NCBI RefSeq assembly: GCF_900109265.1
Contig: NZ_FNZM01000002.1
Location: forward strand, 310,001-374,000
Direction of reading: 5' to 3'
From: Paraburkholderia tropica
Lineage (GTDB): Bacteria; Pseudomonadota; Gammaproteobacteria; Burkholderiales; Burkholderiaceae
Length of the DNA: 64,000 nt
The position numbers and the translations under genes are program-made. Of the stretch, positions 1-8,431 are shown piece after piece. The notes under the pieces were generated by a model that ran no database searches, was not told where the DNA came from, and was given only the letters and a program-made list of their open reading frames with translations. Every line of letters starts with the position of its first letter. Position 1 is the first letter of the stretch.

Positions 1-445
1 TCGCATCCGCGCCCGGGTCGATCGGGAAGAACAGGCCGGTGTCGCGCAGCGCTTCATTGAGCTGCTTGCGCGAAATGCCGGGCTCGACGGTGACGGTGAG
101 GTCTTCGGCGTTGATCGAGAGCACGCGGTTCATTTGCGAGAGGTCGATCGATACGCCGCCTTGCACGGCCAGCAGATGGCCTTCGAGCGAGGAGCCGTTG
201 CCGTACGGAATGATCGGCACCTGGTGGCGCGCGCACAGCTTGACGATGGTTTGCACGTCTTCGGTGCTCTGCGCGAACACCACGGCGTCGGGCAGTTGCG
301 GGTCGAAACGCGACTCGTCGCGGCCATGATGGGCGCGCACGGCTTCGGCGGTCGAGACGCGCTCGCCGAAAGCGCTGCGCAAGGCGTCGAGGAGTTCGGC
401 GGGGAACGGGCGGCGTGCGAGAGCCGGCGGCGCGGGATGATTCAC
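1..445 (-). CDS. FAD-linked oxidase (GlcD / D-lactate dehydrogenase-like), N-terminal part
   Basis: Flavoprotein that oxidises a 2-hydroxy acid such as D-lactate or glycolate; the substrate cannot be fixed from this fragment. Only the first 148 residues lie in the window; the gene runs off the left edge. The start is a GTG at 443-445 with a GGAGA Shine-Dalgarno 8 bases upstream; no ATG fits. The visible part covers the start of the PCMH-type FAD-binding domain. It has the family stretch PIIPYGNGSSLEGHL (about residues 80-94), where the glycine-rich loop contacts the FAD pyrophosphate, and the SINAEDLTVTVEPG strand that follows. It is transcribed divergently from the cobalamin adenosyltransferase. 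Family membership is firm; the choice among GlcD, LldD-like and Dld-2 types is open because the C-terminal substrate-cap domain is missing. Confidence 0.82.
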   Translation of the reverse strand, partial: MNHPAPPALARRPFPAELLDALRSAFGERVSTAEAVRAHHGRDESRFDPQLPDAVVFAQSTEDVQTIVKLCARHQVPIIPYGNGSSLEGHLLAVQGGVSIDLSQMNRVLSINAEDLTVTVEPGISRKQLNEALRDTGLFFPIDPGADA

Positions 446-625
446 GCGGGTGTCTCCTTCGTTGGCGTGGCCGATCGCGCAGACCGGCCTCTATGCGTGT
501 GGGTCGTGCTAACTGGTGCGTTTCATTTTACGCTGAACGTTCGCGTACGCGTTTGCGCCTCGGTCGGCGCGCGCGGGCGCATGCTGCACTGCACGACGGG
601 CAGCGGCGGGTCGCACAGCCCTATC

Positions 626-631
626 TATAAT
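626..631 (+). promoter_or_regulatory. Candidate -10 box for the cobalamin adenosyltransferase gene
   Basis: A perfect TATAAT stands out in GC-rich surroundings, 91 bases upstream of the ATG at 723 in the 277-bp divergent region. No good -35 (TTGACA-like) lies 16-18 bases upstream, so this is a tentative sigma-70 element. No cobalamin riboswitch core was seen between it and the gene. Confidence 0.4.
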
Positions 632-722
632 GAGCCGCGCACATGCTGCCGCAATCCGGTCGATGCACGACGGGTTCGCGCATCGACGGCATCTACGGAA
701 TCTACGTTTTGGGAGAAACACG

Positions 723-1304
723 ATGGGCAATCGCCTGAGCAAGATCGCCACGCGCACCGGCGACGACGGCACGACGGGACTCGGCGACGGCAGCCGCGTC
801 AGCAAGGACGACGCGCGTATTGCGGCGATCGGCGACGTCGACGAACTCAATTCGCAGATTGGCGTGCTGCTGTGCGAGCCGCTGCCCGACGACGTGCGCG
901 CCGCGCTCGTCGCGATCCAGCACGACCTGTTCGATCTGGGCGGCGAACTCTGCATGCCCGGCCACACGATGGTGACCGACACGCATCTGGCTCGCCTCGA
1001 CGACTGGCTCGCGGCCTGGAACGCCACGCTGCCGCCGCTCAAGGAATTCATTCTGCCAGGCGGCTCGCGTCCCGCCGCGCTCGCGCACGTGTGCCGCACG
1101 GCCTGCCGCCGCGCGGAACGGGCAATCGTGGCGCTCGGCGAGTCGGGCGCGGCGATCGAGGCGGCGCCGCGTCGCTACGTGAACCGGCTTTCGGATCTGA
1201 TGTTCGTGCTTTCACGCGTGCTCAACCGCGCGGCGGGAGGCGACGATGTGTACTGGCGTCACGACCGCGGCGCAGCACGCGGCGCCGAATTCTCGAACGA
1301 ATAG
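723..1304 (+). CDS. ATP:cob(I)alamin adenosyltransferase, PduO type
   Basis: Transfers the 5'-deoxyadenosyl group of ATP to cob(I)alamin, making adenosylcobalamin in the cytoplasm. The 193-residue protein is the usual length for the PduO family and shows its signatures in order. The N-terminal ATP-binding stretch runs RTGDDGTTGLGDGSRVSKDD (about residues 10-29). VDELNSQIG follows, then the central CRTACRRAERAIVALGE arginine motif (about 125-141), and last the NRLSDLMFVLSRVLN helix that lines the cobalamin site. The ATG at 723 is preceded by GGGAGAA, a good Shine-Dalgarno; longer in-frame starts upstream lack one and add sequence not seen in the family. It stands alone, divergent from the FAD oxidase and upstream of hmp, so the neighbours do not reveal which B12 enzyme it serves. 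Confidence 0.93.
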   Translation: MGNRLSKIATRTGDDGTTGLGDGSRVSKDDARIAAIGDVDELNSQIGVLLCEPLPDDVRAALVAIQHDLFDLGGELCMPGHTMVTDTHLARLDDWLAAWNATLPPLKEFILPGGSRPAALAHVCRTACRRAERAIVALGESGAAIEAAPRRYVNRLSDLMFVLSRVLNRAAGGDDVYWRHDRGAARGAEFSNE

Positions 1305-1453
1305 GCTGAGTCGGCGAGCAATCGCGGACGTCCTGAACAGCGGCACACGATCGTCGCGCGCTGCATCAGTCCACGTTATGGTCGCACCCTTAATTTCGTG
1401 GATGCGTCGGATTATCTGTCGCAGGGTGCGACAAAATGCCTGGGTTAGCGCGT

Positions 1454-1492
1454 CCTCGTTAAAGATGTATTGTACGTACATCTTTAACGAGG
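1454..1492. promoter_or_regulatory. Perfect 16-bp inverted repeat: putative NsrR operator and SD-sequestering hairpin of hmp
   Basis: Arms 1454-1469 (CCTCGTTAAAGATGTA) and 1477-1492 are exact reverse complements separated by 7 bases. The core AAGATGTAT...TACATCTT (1462-1484, 11-1-11 dyad) matches the form known for NsrR, the nitric-oxide-sensing Fe-S repressor of hmp genes. The right arm continues into the hmp Shine-Dalgarno (GAGGAG, 1489-1494), so if the start of transcription is upstream of 1454 the mRNA would fold the ribosome site into a stem. If transcription starts inside the repeat, only the operator role holds. The transcription start is not known. Confidence 0.72.
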
Positions 1493-1503
1493 AGAAGCCG
1501 CAC

Positions 1504-2706
1504 ATGACTGCGCTCACCGCCGACCAGATTGCCCGAGTCAAGGCCACCGCGCCCGTTTTCGCCGAGCACGGCACGACGATCACGAAGCACTTCTACCAGC
1601 GCATGTTCAACGCGCATCCGGAACTGAAGAACATCTTCAACCAGACGCACCAGAAGAGCGGCAGCCAGCCCGAAACGCTCGCGCGCGCCGTCTATGCGTA
1701 CGCGGCCAATATCGACAATCTGGGCGCGCTCGGCGGCGCGGTCACGCACATCGCGCACAAGCACGCGAGCCTGAACATCCGTCCTGAGCACTATCCGATC
1801 GTCGGTCGCCATTTGCTGGGGGCGGTCGTCGACGTGCTCGGCGAGGCGGTCGATCAGCCGACGCTCGACGCCTGGGCCGTGGCCTACGAGCAGCTTGCGA
1901 ACATCATGATCGGCGCCGAGGCGAAGCTCTATGAAGCCGCGTCGTGGAGCGGTTTCCGTCCGTTCAAGGTGATGCGCAAGCAGGTCGAGAGCGACGAAAT
2001 CACCTCGTTCTATCTGGCGCCGGCCGACGGCGCGAGCGCGGGTGGCTTCGAACCGGGCCAGTACGTGAGCGTGACGCGCTACGTCGACCAGTTGGGCGTC
2101 GATCAGCCGCGCCAGTACAGCCTCTCCGATGCGCCGCACGGCCGCTGGCTGCGCATTTCGGTCAAGCGCGAGGATGGCCGCGCCGACACGCAACCGGGCC
2201 ACGTCTCGAACATCCTGCACGCCGATGTCGAAGAGGGCACGATCGTGCACGTGAGTGCGCCGATGGGCGAATTCACGCTCGACCGCAAGAAGAGCACGCC
2301 GGTCGTGCTGATGAGCGGCGGCGTTGGCATCACGCCAATGACGTCGATGCTCGCCACGCTGCTGGCGGAACGCAGCGAGCGCAAGATCGCGTTCGTGCAC
2401 GCCTGCCGCAACGGCCGCGTGCACGCGTTCAAGGACTGGCTGCGCCGCAGCGCCGCCGAGCATCCGAACCTCAAGCGCGTGGTGTTCTACGAAGCGGTCG
2501 GCGCTGACGATCGCGCGGGCGTCGACTACGACTTCGAGGGCCGTCTGGACATCGGCCGCGTCGAAGCCGACGTGATGTTGCCGGATGCCGACTACTACCT
2601 CTGCGGCCCGGTCGCGTTCATGCGCGCACAGCGCGAAGCGCTCGTGGCGCGCGGTGTCGATCCGGCGCGCATCCACACCGAGATCTTCGGTTCGGGCATG
2701 CTGTAA
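1504..2706 (+). CDS. hmp: Flavohaemoglobin (nitric oxide dioxygenase)
   Basis: Converts NO and O2 to nitrate using NAD(P)H, protecting the cell from nitrosative stress. The 400-residue protein has the full three-domain layout. A globin domain (about 1-140) carries the proximal haem histidine in KHASL (His87, equal to E. coli His85) and distal Tyr31 and Gln55. A ferredoxin-reductase-like FAD domain follows (about 155-260, with RQYSLSD for flavin). An NAD domain closes it (GGVGITPM near residue 277 and the CGP motif near 364). The ATG at 1504 follows GAGGAG by 9 bases and the protein starts like E. coli Hmp; the frame is open further upstream but without family similarity. Expression is probably controlled through the inverted repeat immediately upstream. 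A bidirectional terminator follows. No nsrR or norR gene is in the window. Confidence 0.97.
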   Translation: MTALTADQIARVKATAPVFAEHGTTITKHFYQRMFNAHPELKNIFNQTHQKSGSQPETLARAVYAYAANIDNLGALGGAVTHIAHKHASLNIRPEHYPIVGRHLLGAVVDVLGEAVDQPTLDAWAVAYEQLANIMIGAEAKLYEAASWSGFRPFKVMRKQVESDEITSFYLAPADGASAGGFEPGQYVSVTRYVDQLGVDQPRQYSLSDAPHGRWLRISVKREDGRADTQPGHVSNILHADVEEGTIVHVSAPMGEFTLDRKKSTPVVLMSGGVGITPMTSMLATLLAERSERKIAFVHACRNGRVHAFKDWLRRSAAEHPNLKRVVFYEAVGADDRAGVDYDFEGRLDIGRVEADVMLPDADYYLCGPVAFMRAQREALVARGVDPARIHTEIFGSGML

Positions 2707-2750
2707 CCAGGTTCACGCGAAGGCGCTTTCAGGGCGCCATGGCGACACAA

Positions 2751-2787
2751 AAAACGCCGCGCGGTCTGCACGACCTCGCGGCGTTTT
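2751..2787. terminator. Bidirectional intrinsic terminator between hmp and the regulator gene
   Basis: An 11-bp perfect stem, AAAACGCCGCG (2751-2761) with its complement at 2777-2787, has T or A runs on both sides. It lies between the convergent ends of hmp (plus) and the DJ-1/AraC regulator (minus), so it can serve both strands. Confidence 0.85.
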
Positions 2788-2803
2788 GCATGGCGTTTGT
2801 CGC

Positions 2804-3805
2804 TCACTCGTTCGACGCGCGCCGGTTCACCGCGCGATAGCCGGAGGGCGATATCGACAGGCGGCGTCGAAAGATCCGCGCAAGCCGCTCGCCGCGCGGC
2901 ACGCCGCAGCGTTGCGCGATTTCGTCGATCGGCAGATTGGTTTGCGCGAGCAGCAGACAACTCGCGTCGAGCCGCGCGCGCAGCAGATATTCGGACGGCG
3001 TGAGCCCGGTCTGCGTCTTGAAGTGGCGCAGGAAGTTGCGCATGCTCATTTGCGCGACGCGCGCGGCGTCGGCGACCGAAATGGGCTGATGGTAGTTCTC
3101 GCGCAGCCAGTGCGCGGCCGAGCTGATCTTGCCGTTCGGGCTGTCCGATTCGCCATCGTCGAGCATCGGGCCGAGACGTTCCCACGCGCCCGGCATCGTA
3201 TCGTCCGAAACGCGCTGCGCGAGCGCCACGCCGTGATTGCGCTTGAGCACCTTGAGCGCGGCGATCAGCGCCTCGGGCGGCGTGACCACCGAGGCGCACG
3301 CGTGATGCGCTTCGAGCGCGCGCCGCAGCCGTTGCGCCGACGCCGCCGCGATCAGGCCGCTGCGCAGAAACGAGACATCGGCGGCCGCGAGCACGGTGCG
3401 TCCTTCGCCGAGCGCGCGAATGATGCGCACCTTTGGCGCGAGCGCCTGCAACCGCGCAAGCAGCCGCTCGTTTTCGCGCGCCTCTTCGGCGCCGGGACCG
3501 CCCGCGATGAAGAGCGTATCGAAGCCGTTGCGCAGCGGGCCGTGCACGCTATCGGTCCAGATTCGCAGACCGCATCCGCTCGCGACGCTGCCGCCGTCCT
3601 CCGAGAGCACGGCGAGCGAATAGACCGGCAGCGGCCCGACGCCCGCATCGTTCGCGATACGAAACACGTCGGCGAGCAGGCTCACGTCGCCGAGCGGAAA
3701 GCCCTCGAAAACCAGGATGCCGATACGTTTGGCCATGGTCGCCAGCTTAAGGTGGGGGCGCGTCCGTAAGGCGGCTTGCCGGCAGATCACCCGATCGATG
3801 TGCAT
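2804..3805 (-). CDS. GlxA/FtrA-type transcriptional regulator (DJ-1/PfpI + AraC domains), copy 1
   Basis: Cytoplasmic DNA-binding regulator of unknown target. Residues about 25-190 form a DJ-1/PfpI (GATase-1-like) domain beginning RIGILVFEGFPLGDVSLLADVF. Residues about 225-330 hold two AraC-type helix-turn-helix units (ISVADAARVAQMSMRNFLRH and, later, IDEIAQRCGVPRGERLARIF). The start at 3805 is chosen because GAGGAA lies 6 bases upstream and because the paralogue at 8885-9880 has a similar 25-residue N-terminal extension; the later Met at 3736 has no Shine-Dalgarno. The two copies share domain order and closely similar C-terminal ends (ISPSxYR...RR). They flank galU and the glycosidase next to the EPS genes. 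An AraC-like protein with this fold, CuxR of Sinorhizobium, activates exopolysaccharide genes on binding c-di-GMP; a like role here is inference only. Confidence 0.85.
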   Translation of the reverse strand: MHIDRVICRQAALRTRPHLKLATMAKRIGILVFEGFPLGDVSLLADVFRIANDAGVGPLPVYSLAVLSEDGGSVASGCGLRIWTDSVHGPLRNGFDTLFIAGGPGAEEARENERLLARLQALAPKVRIIRALGEGRTVLAAADVSFLRSGLIAAASAQRLRRALEAHHACASVVTPPEALIAALKVLKRNHGVALAQRVSDDTMPGAWERLGPMLDDGESDSPNGKISSAAHWLRENYHQPISVADAARVAQMSMRNFLRHFKTQTGLTPSEYLLRARLDASCLLLAQTNLPIDEIAQRCGVPRGERLARIFRRRLSISPSGYRAVNRRASNE

Positions 3806-4143
3806 GGCCGGTTCCTCGCGCAAGGATGGATTCGCAGGAGTACGTTGCATTGTTCGGGGCGCTCGCGCGCCACGTTTGACTGGGGTTCATGATAGGCGTG
3901 GTGTCGCGTGCGCCGCTCGCCGCAGTCGGAAAACGCCGAGAGATTGGCAGAATGGCTCGATATGCGCTGGTTAAGCTGGCCTCGCATCCTTCGTGACCGG
4001 GCGCGGCGCGAGCCGCTGCAATATCGATACCCGGCAAGCGCCGCGCGGCGATCGCGCGAGGCTCACGACGGAGCGGCAAACCCCACGGCAACTCCCGCGC
4101 GCGGCGTATCCGGCGGCGCGATCCACCGAACGGCGAGGCGAAC
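3806..4143. other. Divergent intergenic region between regulator copy 1 and galU
   Basis: 338 bp with no credible gene. It must hold the promoters for the leftward regulator and for galU. A TTGACT hexamer near 3879 lacks a matching -10 box at normal spacing. I see no clear operator or terminator. Confidence 0.6.
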
Positions 4144-5169
4144 ATGATCAAGCTGCGCAAGGCGGTATTTCCGGTTGCCGGTCTCGGCACGCGATTTCTC
4201 CCGGCCACCAAGGCGAGCCCCAAGGAAATGCTGCCGGTGGTCGACAAGCCGCTGATCCAGTACGCCGTCGAGGAAGCGGTGGCCGCCGGCATCACCGAAC
4301 TGATTTTCGTGACGGGTCGCGGCAAGCGCGCGATCGAGGATCACTTCGACAAGTCCTATGAGATCGAGCGCGAGCTGGAAGCGCGCGGCAAGGCGGAACT
4401 GCTCGCGACCGTGCGCAGCATCAAGCCGTCGCACGTCGAGTGCATTTTCGTGCGCCAGCCGGAGCCGCTCGGGCTCGGCCACGCGGTGTTGTGCGCGCAG
4501 AAGATCATCGGCGACGAACCGTTCGCCGTGCTGCTCGCCGACGATCTGATCGACGCGCAGCCGCCCGTGCTCACGCAGATGGCGCGGCGCTTCGATCACT
4601 ATCACTGCTCGCTCGTCGCGGTCGAGGAGATCGCGCGCGCGGATGCGGGCGCGTACGGCGTCGTCAAAGGGCGCGCGTGGGACGAGCACGTGTTCCGCAT
4701 GTGCGGCATCGTCGAAAAGCCCGCTCCCGACGAGGCGCCTTCGACGCTCGGCGTGGTCGGCCGCTATGTGCTGATGCCGGGCATCTTCGATCATCTGCGC
4801 CGCTTGCGGCCCGCGCCGGGCGAGGAACTGGAGTTGAGCGACGCGATCCAGTCGATGCTCGCCGACGAGCAGGTGCTCGCGCATCGCTTCACGGGGCGGC
4901 GCTTCGATTGCGGCAGCAAGCTCGGCTACTTGCAGGCGACCGTCGAGTACGCGCTGCGTCACGCCGAAGTGGGCGAGGCATTCGGCGCGTGGCTACGGGC
5001 GCGCGAGCGCAGCGACGGCAACGAGGGTGACACGGCGCAGGCCGCGCGCGAGCCGCGCAAGCCGCACACGCCGCACACGCCGCACGATGGGCCGGATCTG
5101 CATCTCGTGCGCGATGTACCCGACGCCGACGCAGCCGACGACTTCGCCACGCCGCTCACGGCGACCTGA
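4144..5169 (+). CDS. galU: UTP-glucose-1-phosphate uridylyltransferase
   Basis: Makes UDP-glucose from UTP and glucose-1-phosphate, the precursor for the WcaJ-type initiating transferase and for glucosyl units of surface polysaccharides. The nucleotidyltransferase signature [20 protein letters not shown] is at about residues 14-33, followed by the usual [12 protein letters not shown] and the [10 protein letters not shown] motif near residue 258. The family is usually about 290-300 residues; here the 341-residue protein carries a roughly 45-residue C-terminal extension that is low in complexity and contains a short PHTPHTPH repeat. The ATG at 4144 follows GGCGAGGCG, an acceptable ribosome site. 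It stands alone, but lies only 6 kb from manC, gmd and fcl, so it belongs functionally to the EPS precursor supply. Confidence 0.94.
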   Translation: MIKLRKAVFPVAGLGTRFLPATKASPKEMLPVVDKPLIQYAVEEAVAAGITELIFVTGRGKRAIEDHFDKSYEIERELEARGKAELLATVRSIKPSHVECIFVRQPEPLGLGHAVLCAQKIIGDEPFAVLLADDLIDAQPPVLTQMARRFDHYHCSLVAVEEIARADAGAYGVVKGRAWDEHVFRMCGIVEKPAPDEAPSTLGVVGRYVLMPGIFDHLRRLRPAPGEELELSDAIQSMLADEQVLAHRFTGRRFDCGSKLGYLQATVEYALRHAEVGEAFGAWLRARERSDGNEGDTAQAAREPRKPHTPHTPHDGPDLHLVRDVPDADAADDFATPLTAT

Positions 5170-5280
5170 AGACGCGATCGCGCAAACGCATTCACGCAAA
5201 CGCCATCCCACGAACGCGCGCCTGGCGCTCGCGCGCGTTCGCCTTCACCGGCAACATCGCCACATCGCCACAACAATCGC

Positions 5281-5733
5281 TCAGGAAAAATAAGCCTTCG
5301 TATTCGGATGCACGTCGTCGCGCACGAGCAATTCTTCGGGCGCGAGCCACGCGTACTGACTGTGCTGATCGAAGCGCCCGACCGGCACCGTGCTGTCGAG
5401 CGTGAACGCGTAGGCGAGCACGACATAGTGCGTGCCGATGCCGTTCTCCGCCGCGAAATTATCCGGATACAGGTGTTCGTACACGCCGCCGAAGCGCGCC
5501 GCCGCGCGTTGCATGCCCGCGATGCCCAGCTCCGTTTCGACGATGCGCGTGAACGCCGCGTCGAGCCGTTCCTCCTTGCGGATGCGTCCGCCCGGCACGA
5601 ACCATGTGCCGCGCGCGGGACGATTGCGCCGCTGGCCGACCAGCACGCGGCCTTGCGCGTCCACGACGATCAGGTCGATCGCGACGAGCGGCGCGAGACG
5701 CACCACGTCGAGAAATTCGGTTGGCGACAGCAT
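5281..5733 (-). CDS. Nudix hydrolase, GDP-mannose mannosyl hydrolase-like (WcaH/Gmm type)
   Basis: Likely hydrolyses GDP-sugars (GDP-mannose to GDP and mannose). The 150-residue protein matches the short WcaH type: its start LSPTEFLDVVRLAPLVAIDL resembles the opening of E. coli WcaH. The Nudix box is the divergent one of that subfamily (PGGRIRKEERLDAAF then RIVETELGI), where the last glutamate of the canonical REUXEE core is not in its usual place. The Met at 5733 gives the family N-terminus; a GTG at 5766 would add 11 residues, and neither has a convincing Shine-Dalgarno. In E. coli wcaH sits between fcl and wcaI; here it is detached on the other strand beside galU, still within the EPS neighbourhood, and could tune the GDP-mannose/GDP-fucose pool. 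Confidence 0.8.
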   Translation of the reverse strand: MLSPTEFLDVVRLAPLVAIDLIVVDAQGRVLVGQRRNRPARGTWFVPGGRIRKEERLDAAFTRIVETELGIAGMQRAAARFGGVYEHLYPDNFAAENGIGTHYVVLAYAFTLDSTVPVGRFDQHSQYAWLAPEELLVRDDVHPNTKAYFS

Positions 5734-5986
5734 GAGCGAGCGGTCCAGTGGGAGTGGAGAGGGCACAACCCGACGCGCGCTCGCCTCGTATGCGTGGCGG
5801 ACGACTGGACGAAACCGGCGAAGCAGGCCGCAGCGCGTTCAACAGCAGTCTAGGCGTGTCAATTTCGTGGCGCACTGTCGTTTGCCGCCGAAGTTTCGCT
5901 ATCGCGGGCCAAGTTGCGCATTCGCGCTTGCCTTGCCGGTTCGATCGGCGTCACGATCCCAGCTATTGGAATGGCGCGAAATGAAG

Positions 5987-6008
5987 GCGGAGGCCGCGCG
6001 GCCTCCGC
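5987..6008 (-). terminator. Perfect 22-bp palindrome after the glycoside hydrolase gene
   Basis: GCGGAGGCC, a 4-base GCGC centre and the exact complement lie 5 bases beyond the glycosidase stop codon. On the minus strand it is followed by a weak T-containing tract (CTTCATTT), so it is a plausible but suboptimal intrinsic terminator. Confidence 0.5.
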
Positions 6009-6013
6009 AAGCG

Positions 6014-8248
6014 CTACCGCGTGACGTAACCCGCCGGCGTGATCGCGTTCGCTTTTGCGATGGCCGCGTTGCCCGACACCACGTAGACCGGCGATTCGGT
6101 CAGGCTCAGCGGCAGCATGCCGTCCTTGTAGCTCATCGTGCTCGCGTTGCCCATCATGTCGAACACGCTCACGTTGCCCGCGCTGCCGCGCGCGTCCACC
6201 TGCAACGTCCAGTTGGTCGCGCGCTTCGCGTCGAAGCCGGCGCTCGCGCTCCAGCGCGCGTCGTCGTGGCTCCAGAGCGCCGTGATCACCTTGCCGTCGG
6301 GCCGCGCGAACGCGTAGGCATAGACGCCCGGCGGCGTGTTGCGCAGCGGGCCGAGCGTGATCGTGCCGTCGACCAGACGCGTCATCGCCGCAACCGCGAG
6401 CGCGGCGGGCTTCGGACTGATGTTGCCCGCGCCGTACGCGCCTTGCGCGTGATCGAGTTCGAAGAACACGCCATAGCCCGCCGACGTTTGCGGCATGTCC
6501 TGCGAATAGAACACGTAGGTCACGTCCGCGCCTTCGCCGAGCATGATCAGATGCGTGCGCGCGACCACCGCGCCTTGCGCGTAGAGCGTTTGCGCATCCG
6601 GATAGTGCGGGCCGTAGGTCTTGCCGATGTCGTAGCTGATGCCGGTTTCGGTGACGAACAACGGCGCGCCGGGCTTGAGCAGATCGCGCATGGTCGCGCG
6701 CAGATCGCGCATCGCGGTGGGCAGCGCGGGCCCTTTTCCGACGCCTGTATCGATCACGCGTTCGGGCGGATGCGAGGGACTCGTGCCGAAATCGTAATAG
6801 CCGTGGATCGTCATGCCGTCGAGATAGCGCGCAATACCCAGTTGTGCGAAGTGTTTGAGCCACTTCGCGTTGTCGCCGACGCCCGAGTACGTGAGCCCCA
6901 TCACGACGCCGTTCGGGTCCGTCGCGTGAATGCCCTGATACACCGACGCATAGGTCGCGACGAAATTCGCATCGGTGTCGCGCCAGGGCAGGCCGCCATC
7001 GGGGTCGGGCTCCCACGTCACCTGATAGTAATTGCGCGACTGGCGCGGAAAGGTCTTCGCGCGCACGCGCGCCGACTCGGTGCCCACGCGCGTCATGAAA
7101 TCGCGCAGCGCGGCCTGCGAGGCGGGCGCGTAGCTGTGCGTGAAGGTGTCGGTGATCTGCGCGGCCTTGTCGGGCGGCGCGGCCCATTTCGGAATGCCGT
7201 CGAGCAGGATCAGCCGCATGATGTCGCCTCGCTCGAACCAGCTTGCGAGTTGCGGCTTCGACGGATCGAAGGTGTTCGGCCCGTTCGGCTCCATCGTGTA
7301 CCACTTGCGCTCGTCGTTGGCCCACGAGAGGCCGAGATCGGTATAGAGCGGACGATAGCCGTCGCCGCCGCAGCAATGCTGGCCTGGCGCGATGAACGCG
7401 GTGCCCTGGCCGCCGAAGCGATGCAGGTCCTGCCGCGCGTAACGCGGCGCGGGCAGCACGGCGTTCACGTCGGGCAACACGCCGAAGCTCGTGATGCCGG
7501 CCGGCCGCGTGCCGCGTTGAGGCAAGCTGCCGGTGGGGTCCGAAGCCATCGACGCGAGCGTCGCCGAAAATGCGAAATAACCCGCTTGCGGCAGCGTGCA
7601 GGTGAGCGTCGTCACGCGCGTGCCGCCGGTCACGGCGAAACTGCCGCTGGCCTGCGTGCGGCTCCATGTATCGTCGATCCGCCATTGCACCTTGTCGTCG
7701 CCTTTCGCGCGCGTCACCACGTCGATGCGCACGCTCTTGCCGCGCGCAAAGAGACGCGTGCCGTCGCTGCCCGGGGTATCGGCCGTGATCGGTTCGTCGC
7801 CCGCGGGCGCGGCGGCGTTGCCCGGCGCGCTGCGGCACGAGGCGGCTTCGTCGGCGCGGCAGCTTGCTGAAGCCAGCACGCCGAACACGAGTGTCATGGC
7901 GAAGAATGCGAACTTGAAGCGCGCGAGCTTGAAGCACGCCAATGTGCAGCATGCGTCGCGTTGCGCATTGCTATCGTGCTGATGTTTCGAACGCTCTCGT
8001 TGTGCCGACGCATGCACGATGCGCCGCGAGAGGGTTGTTCGGAAGCCGCTCGTCAGCCGCGCGTCAGGGACCGATGAGCTCGATACGTCTGTCGATGGCG
8101 CTGCCACTACGTCTCGTGCGATGAATGCAGTCGTGTGCGTCGCAACAGCCGCTACGCGTATCGATCGCCTGTCGCCCGATTTGTGTGTCGGCCACGCATC
8201 ACTCGAACACGCGAATGCGGACATCGTAAGAAAGCGCATGGCATTCAT
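6014..8248 (-). CDS. Envelope-anchored glycoside hydrolase-like protein (clan GH-A TIM barrel)
   Basis: Probable polysaccharide hydrolase or lyase-like accessory of the neighbouring EPS locus; the substrate is unknown. Two active-site motifs of clan-A glycosidases are visible: acid/base in QVTWEPD (Glu413) and nucleophile in FVTETGISYD (Glu534), 121 residues apart. They lie inside a region of TIM-barrel character, followed by a beta-rich C-terminal part (about 650-744). A beta-sandwich-like domain precedes the barrel (about 150-260). A hydrophobic segment at about residues 114-133 (FKFAFFAMTLVFGVLASAS) would be a signal peptide or anchor, yet the best ribosome site (GAGGAA, 7 bases before the ATG at 8248) adds about 110 residues ahead of it. 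Those residues are Ser/Arg/His-rich with less typical codon use. A TTG at 7942 or ATG at 7899 would give a conventional signal peptide but lack a Shine-Dalgarno. The start is therefore uncertain. Confidence 0.7.
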   Translation of the reverse strand: MNAMRFLTMSAFACSSDAWPTHKSGDRRSIRVAAVATHTTAFIARDVVAAPSTDVSSSSVPDARLTSGFRTTLSRRIVHASAQRERSKHQHDSNAQRDACCTLACFKLARFKFAFFAMTLVFGVLASASCRADEAASCRSAPGNAAAPAGDEPITADTPGSDGTRLFARGKSVRIDVVTRAKGDDKVQWRIDDTWSRTQASGSFAVTGGTRVTTLTCTLPQAGYFAFSATLASMASDPTGSLPQRGTRPAGITSFGVLPDVNAVLPAPRYARQDLHRFGGQGTAFIAPGQHCCGGDGYRPLYTDLGLSWANDERKWYTMEPNGPNTFDPSKPQLASWFERGDIMRLILLDGIPKWAAPPDKAAQITDTFTHSYAPASQAALRDFMTRVGTESARVRAKTFPRQSRNYYQVTWEPDPDGGLPWRDTDANFVATYASVYQGIHATDPNGVVMGLTYSGVGDNAKWLKHFAQLGIARYLDGMTIHGYYDFGTSPSHPPERVIDTGVGKGPALPTAMRDLRATMRDLLKPGAPLFVTETGISYDIGKTYGPHYPDAQTLYAQGAVVARTHLIMLGEGADVTYVFYSQDMPQTSAGYGVFFELDHAQGAYGAGNISPKPAALAVAAMTRLVDGTITLGPLRNTPPGVYAYAFARPDGKVITALWSHDDARWSASAGFDAKRATNWTLQVDARGSAGNVSVFDMMGNASTMSYKDGMLPLSLTESPVYVVSGNAAIAKANAITPAGYVTR

Positions 8249-8431
8249 CGGCGGATTCCTCGCCCGGTTTCGCGGGTTAAAAAAGCATCAAAAGGCAAGC
8301 CTAAAGGCTGCCGATGAGCGTGCGCCGCCAGGCTCCAGTCATTTCGCGCAATTCTGTGCGTTGCCCAACATAATTCACACCAATATGGCAATGCGTATCG
8401 ATAAAACAACTGTAATGGTTATCTGATATTG

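Noticed and set aside
445..722. Possible cobalamin riboswitch before the adenosyltransferase gene
   Set aside because: No B12-box-like core or typical paired elements were visible; only a -10-like hexamer was found.
3935..3965. TTGGCAGAATGGCTCG as a sigma-54 promoter before galU
   Set aside because: GG to GC spacing is wrong for the -24/-12 consensus and the match is poor elsewhere.
5059..5085. Short tandem repeat resembling the start of a CRISPR-like array
   Set aside because: The unit is 9 bases, without spacers, and lies inside the galU coding sequence.
5432..7952. Long open frames opposite and alongside the glycosidase gene
   Set aside because: Composition is Arg-rich with no motif; the glycosidase frame has the conserved catalytic motifs and correct codon bias.
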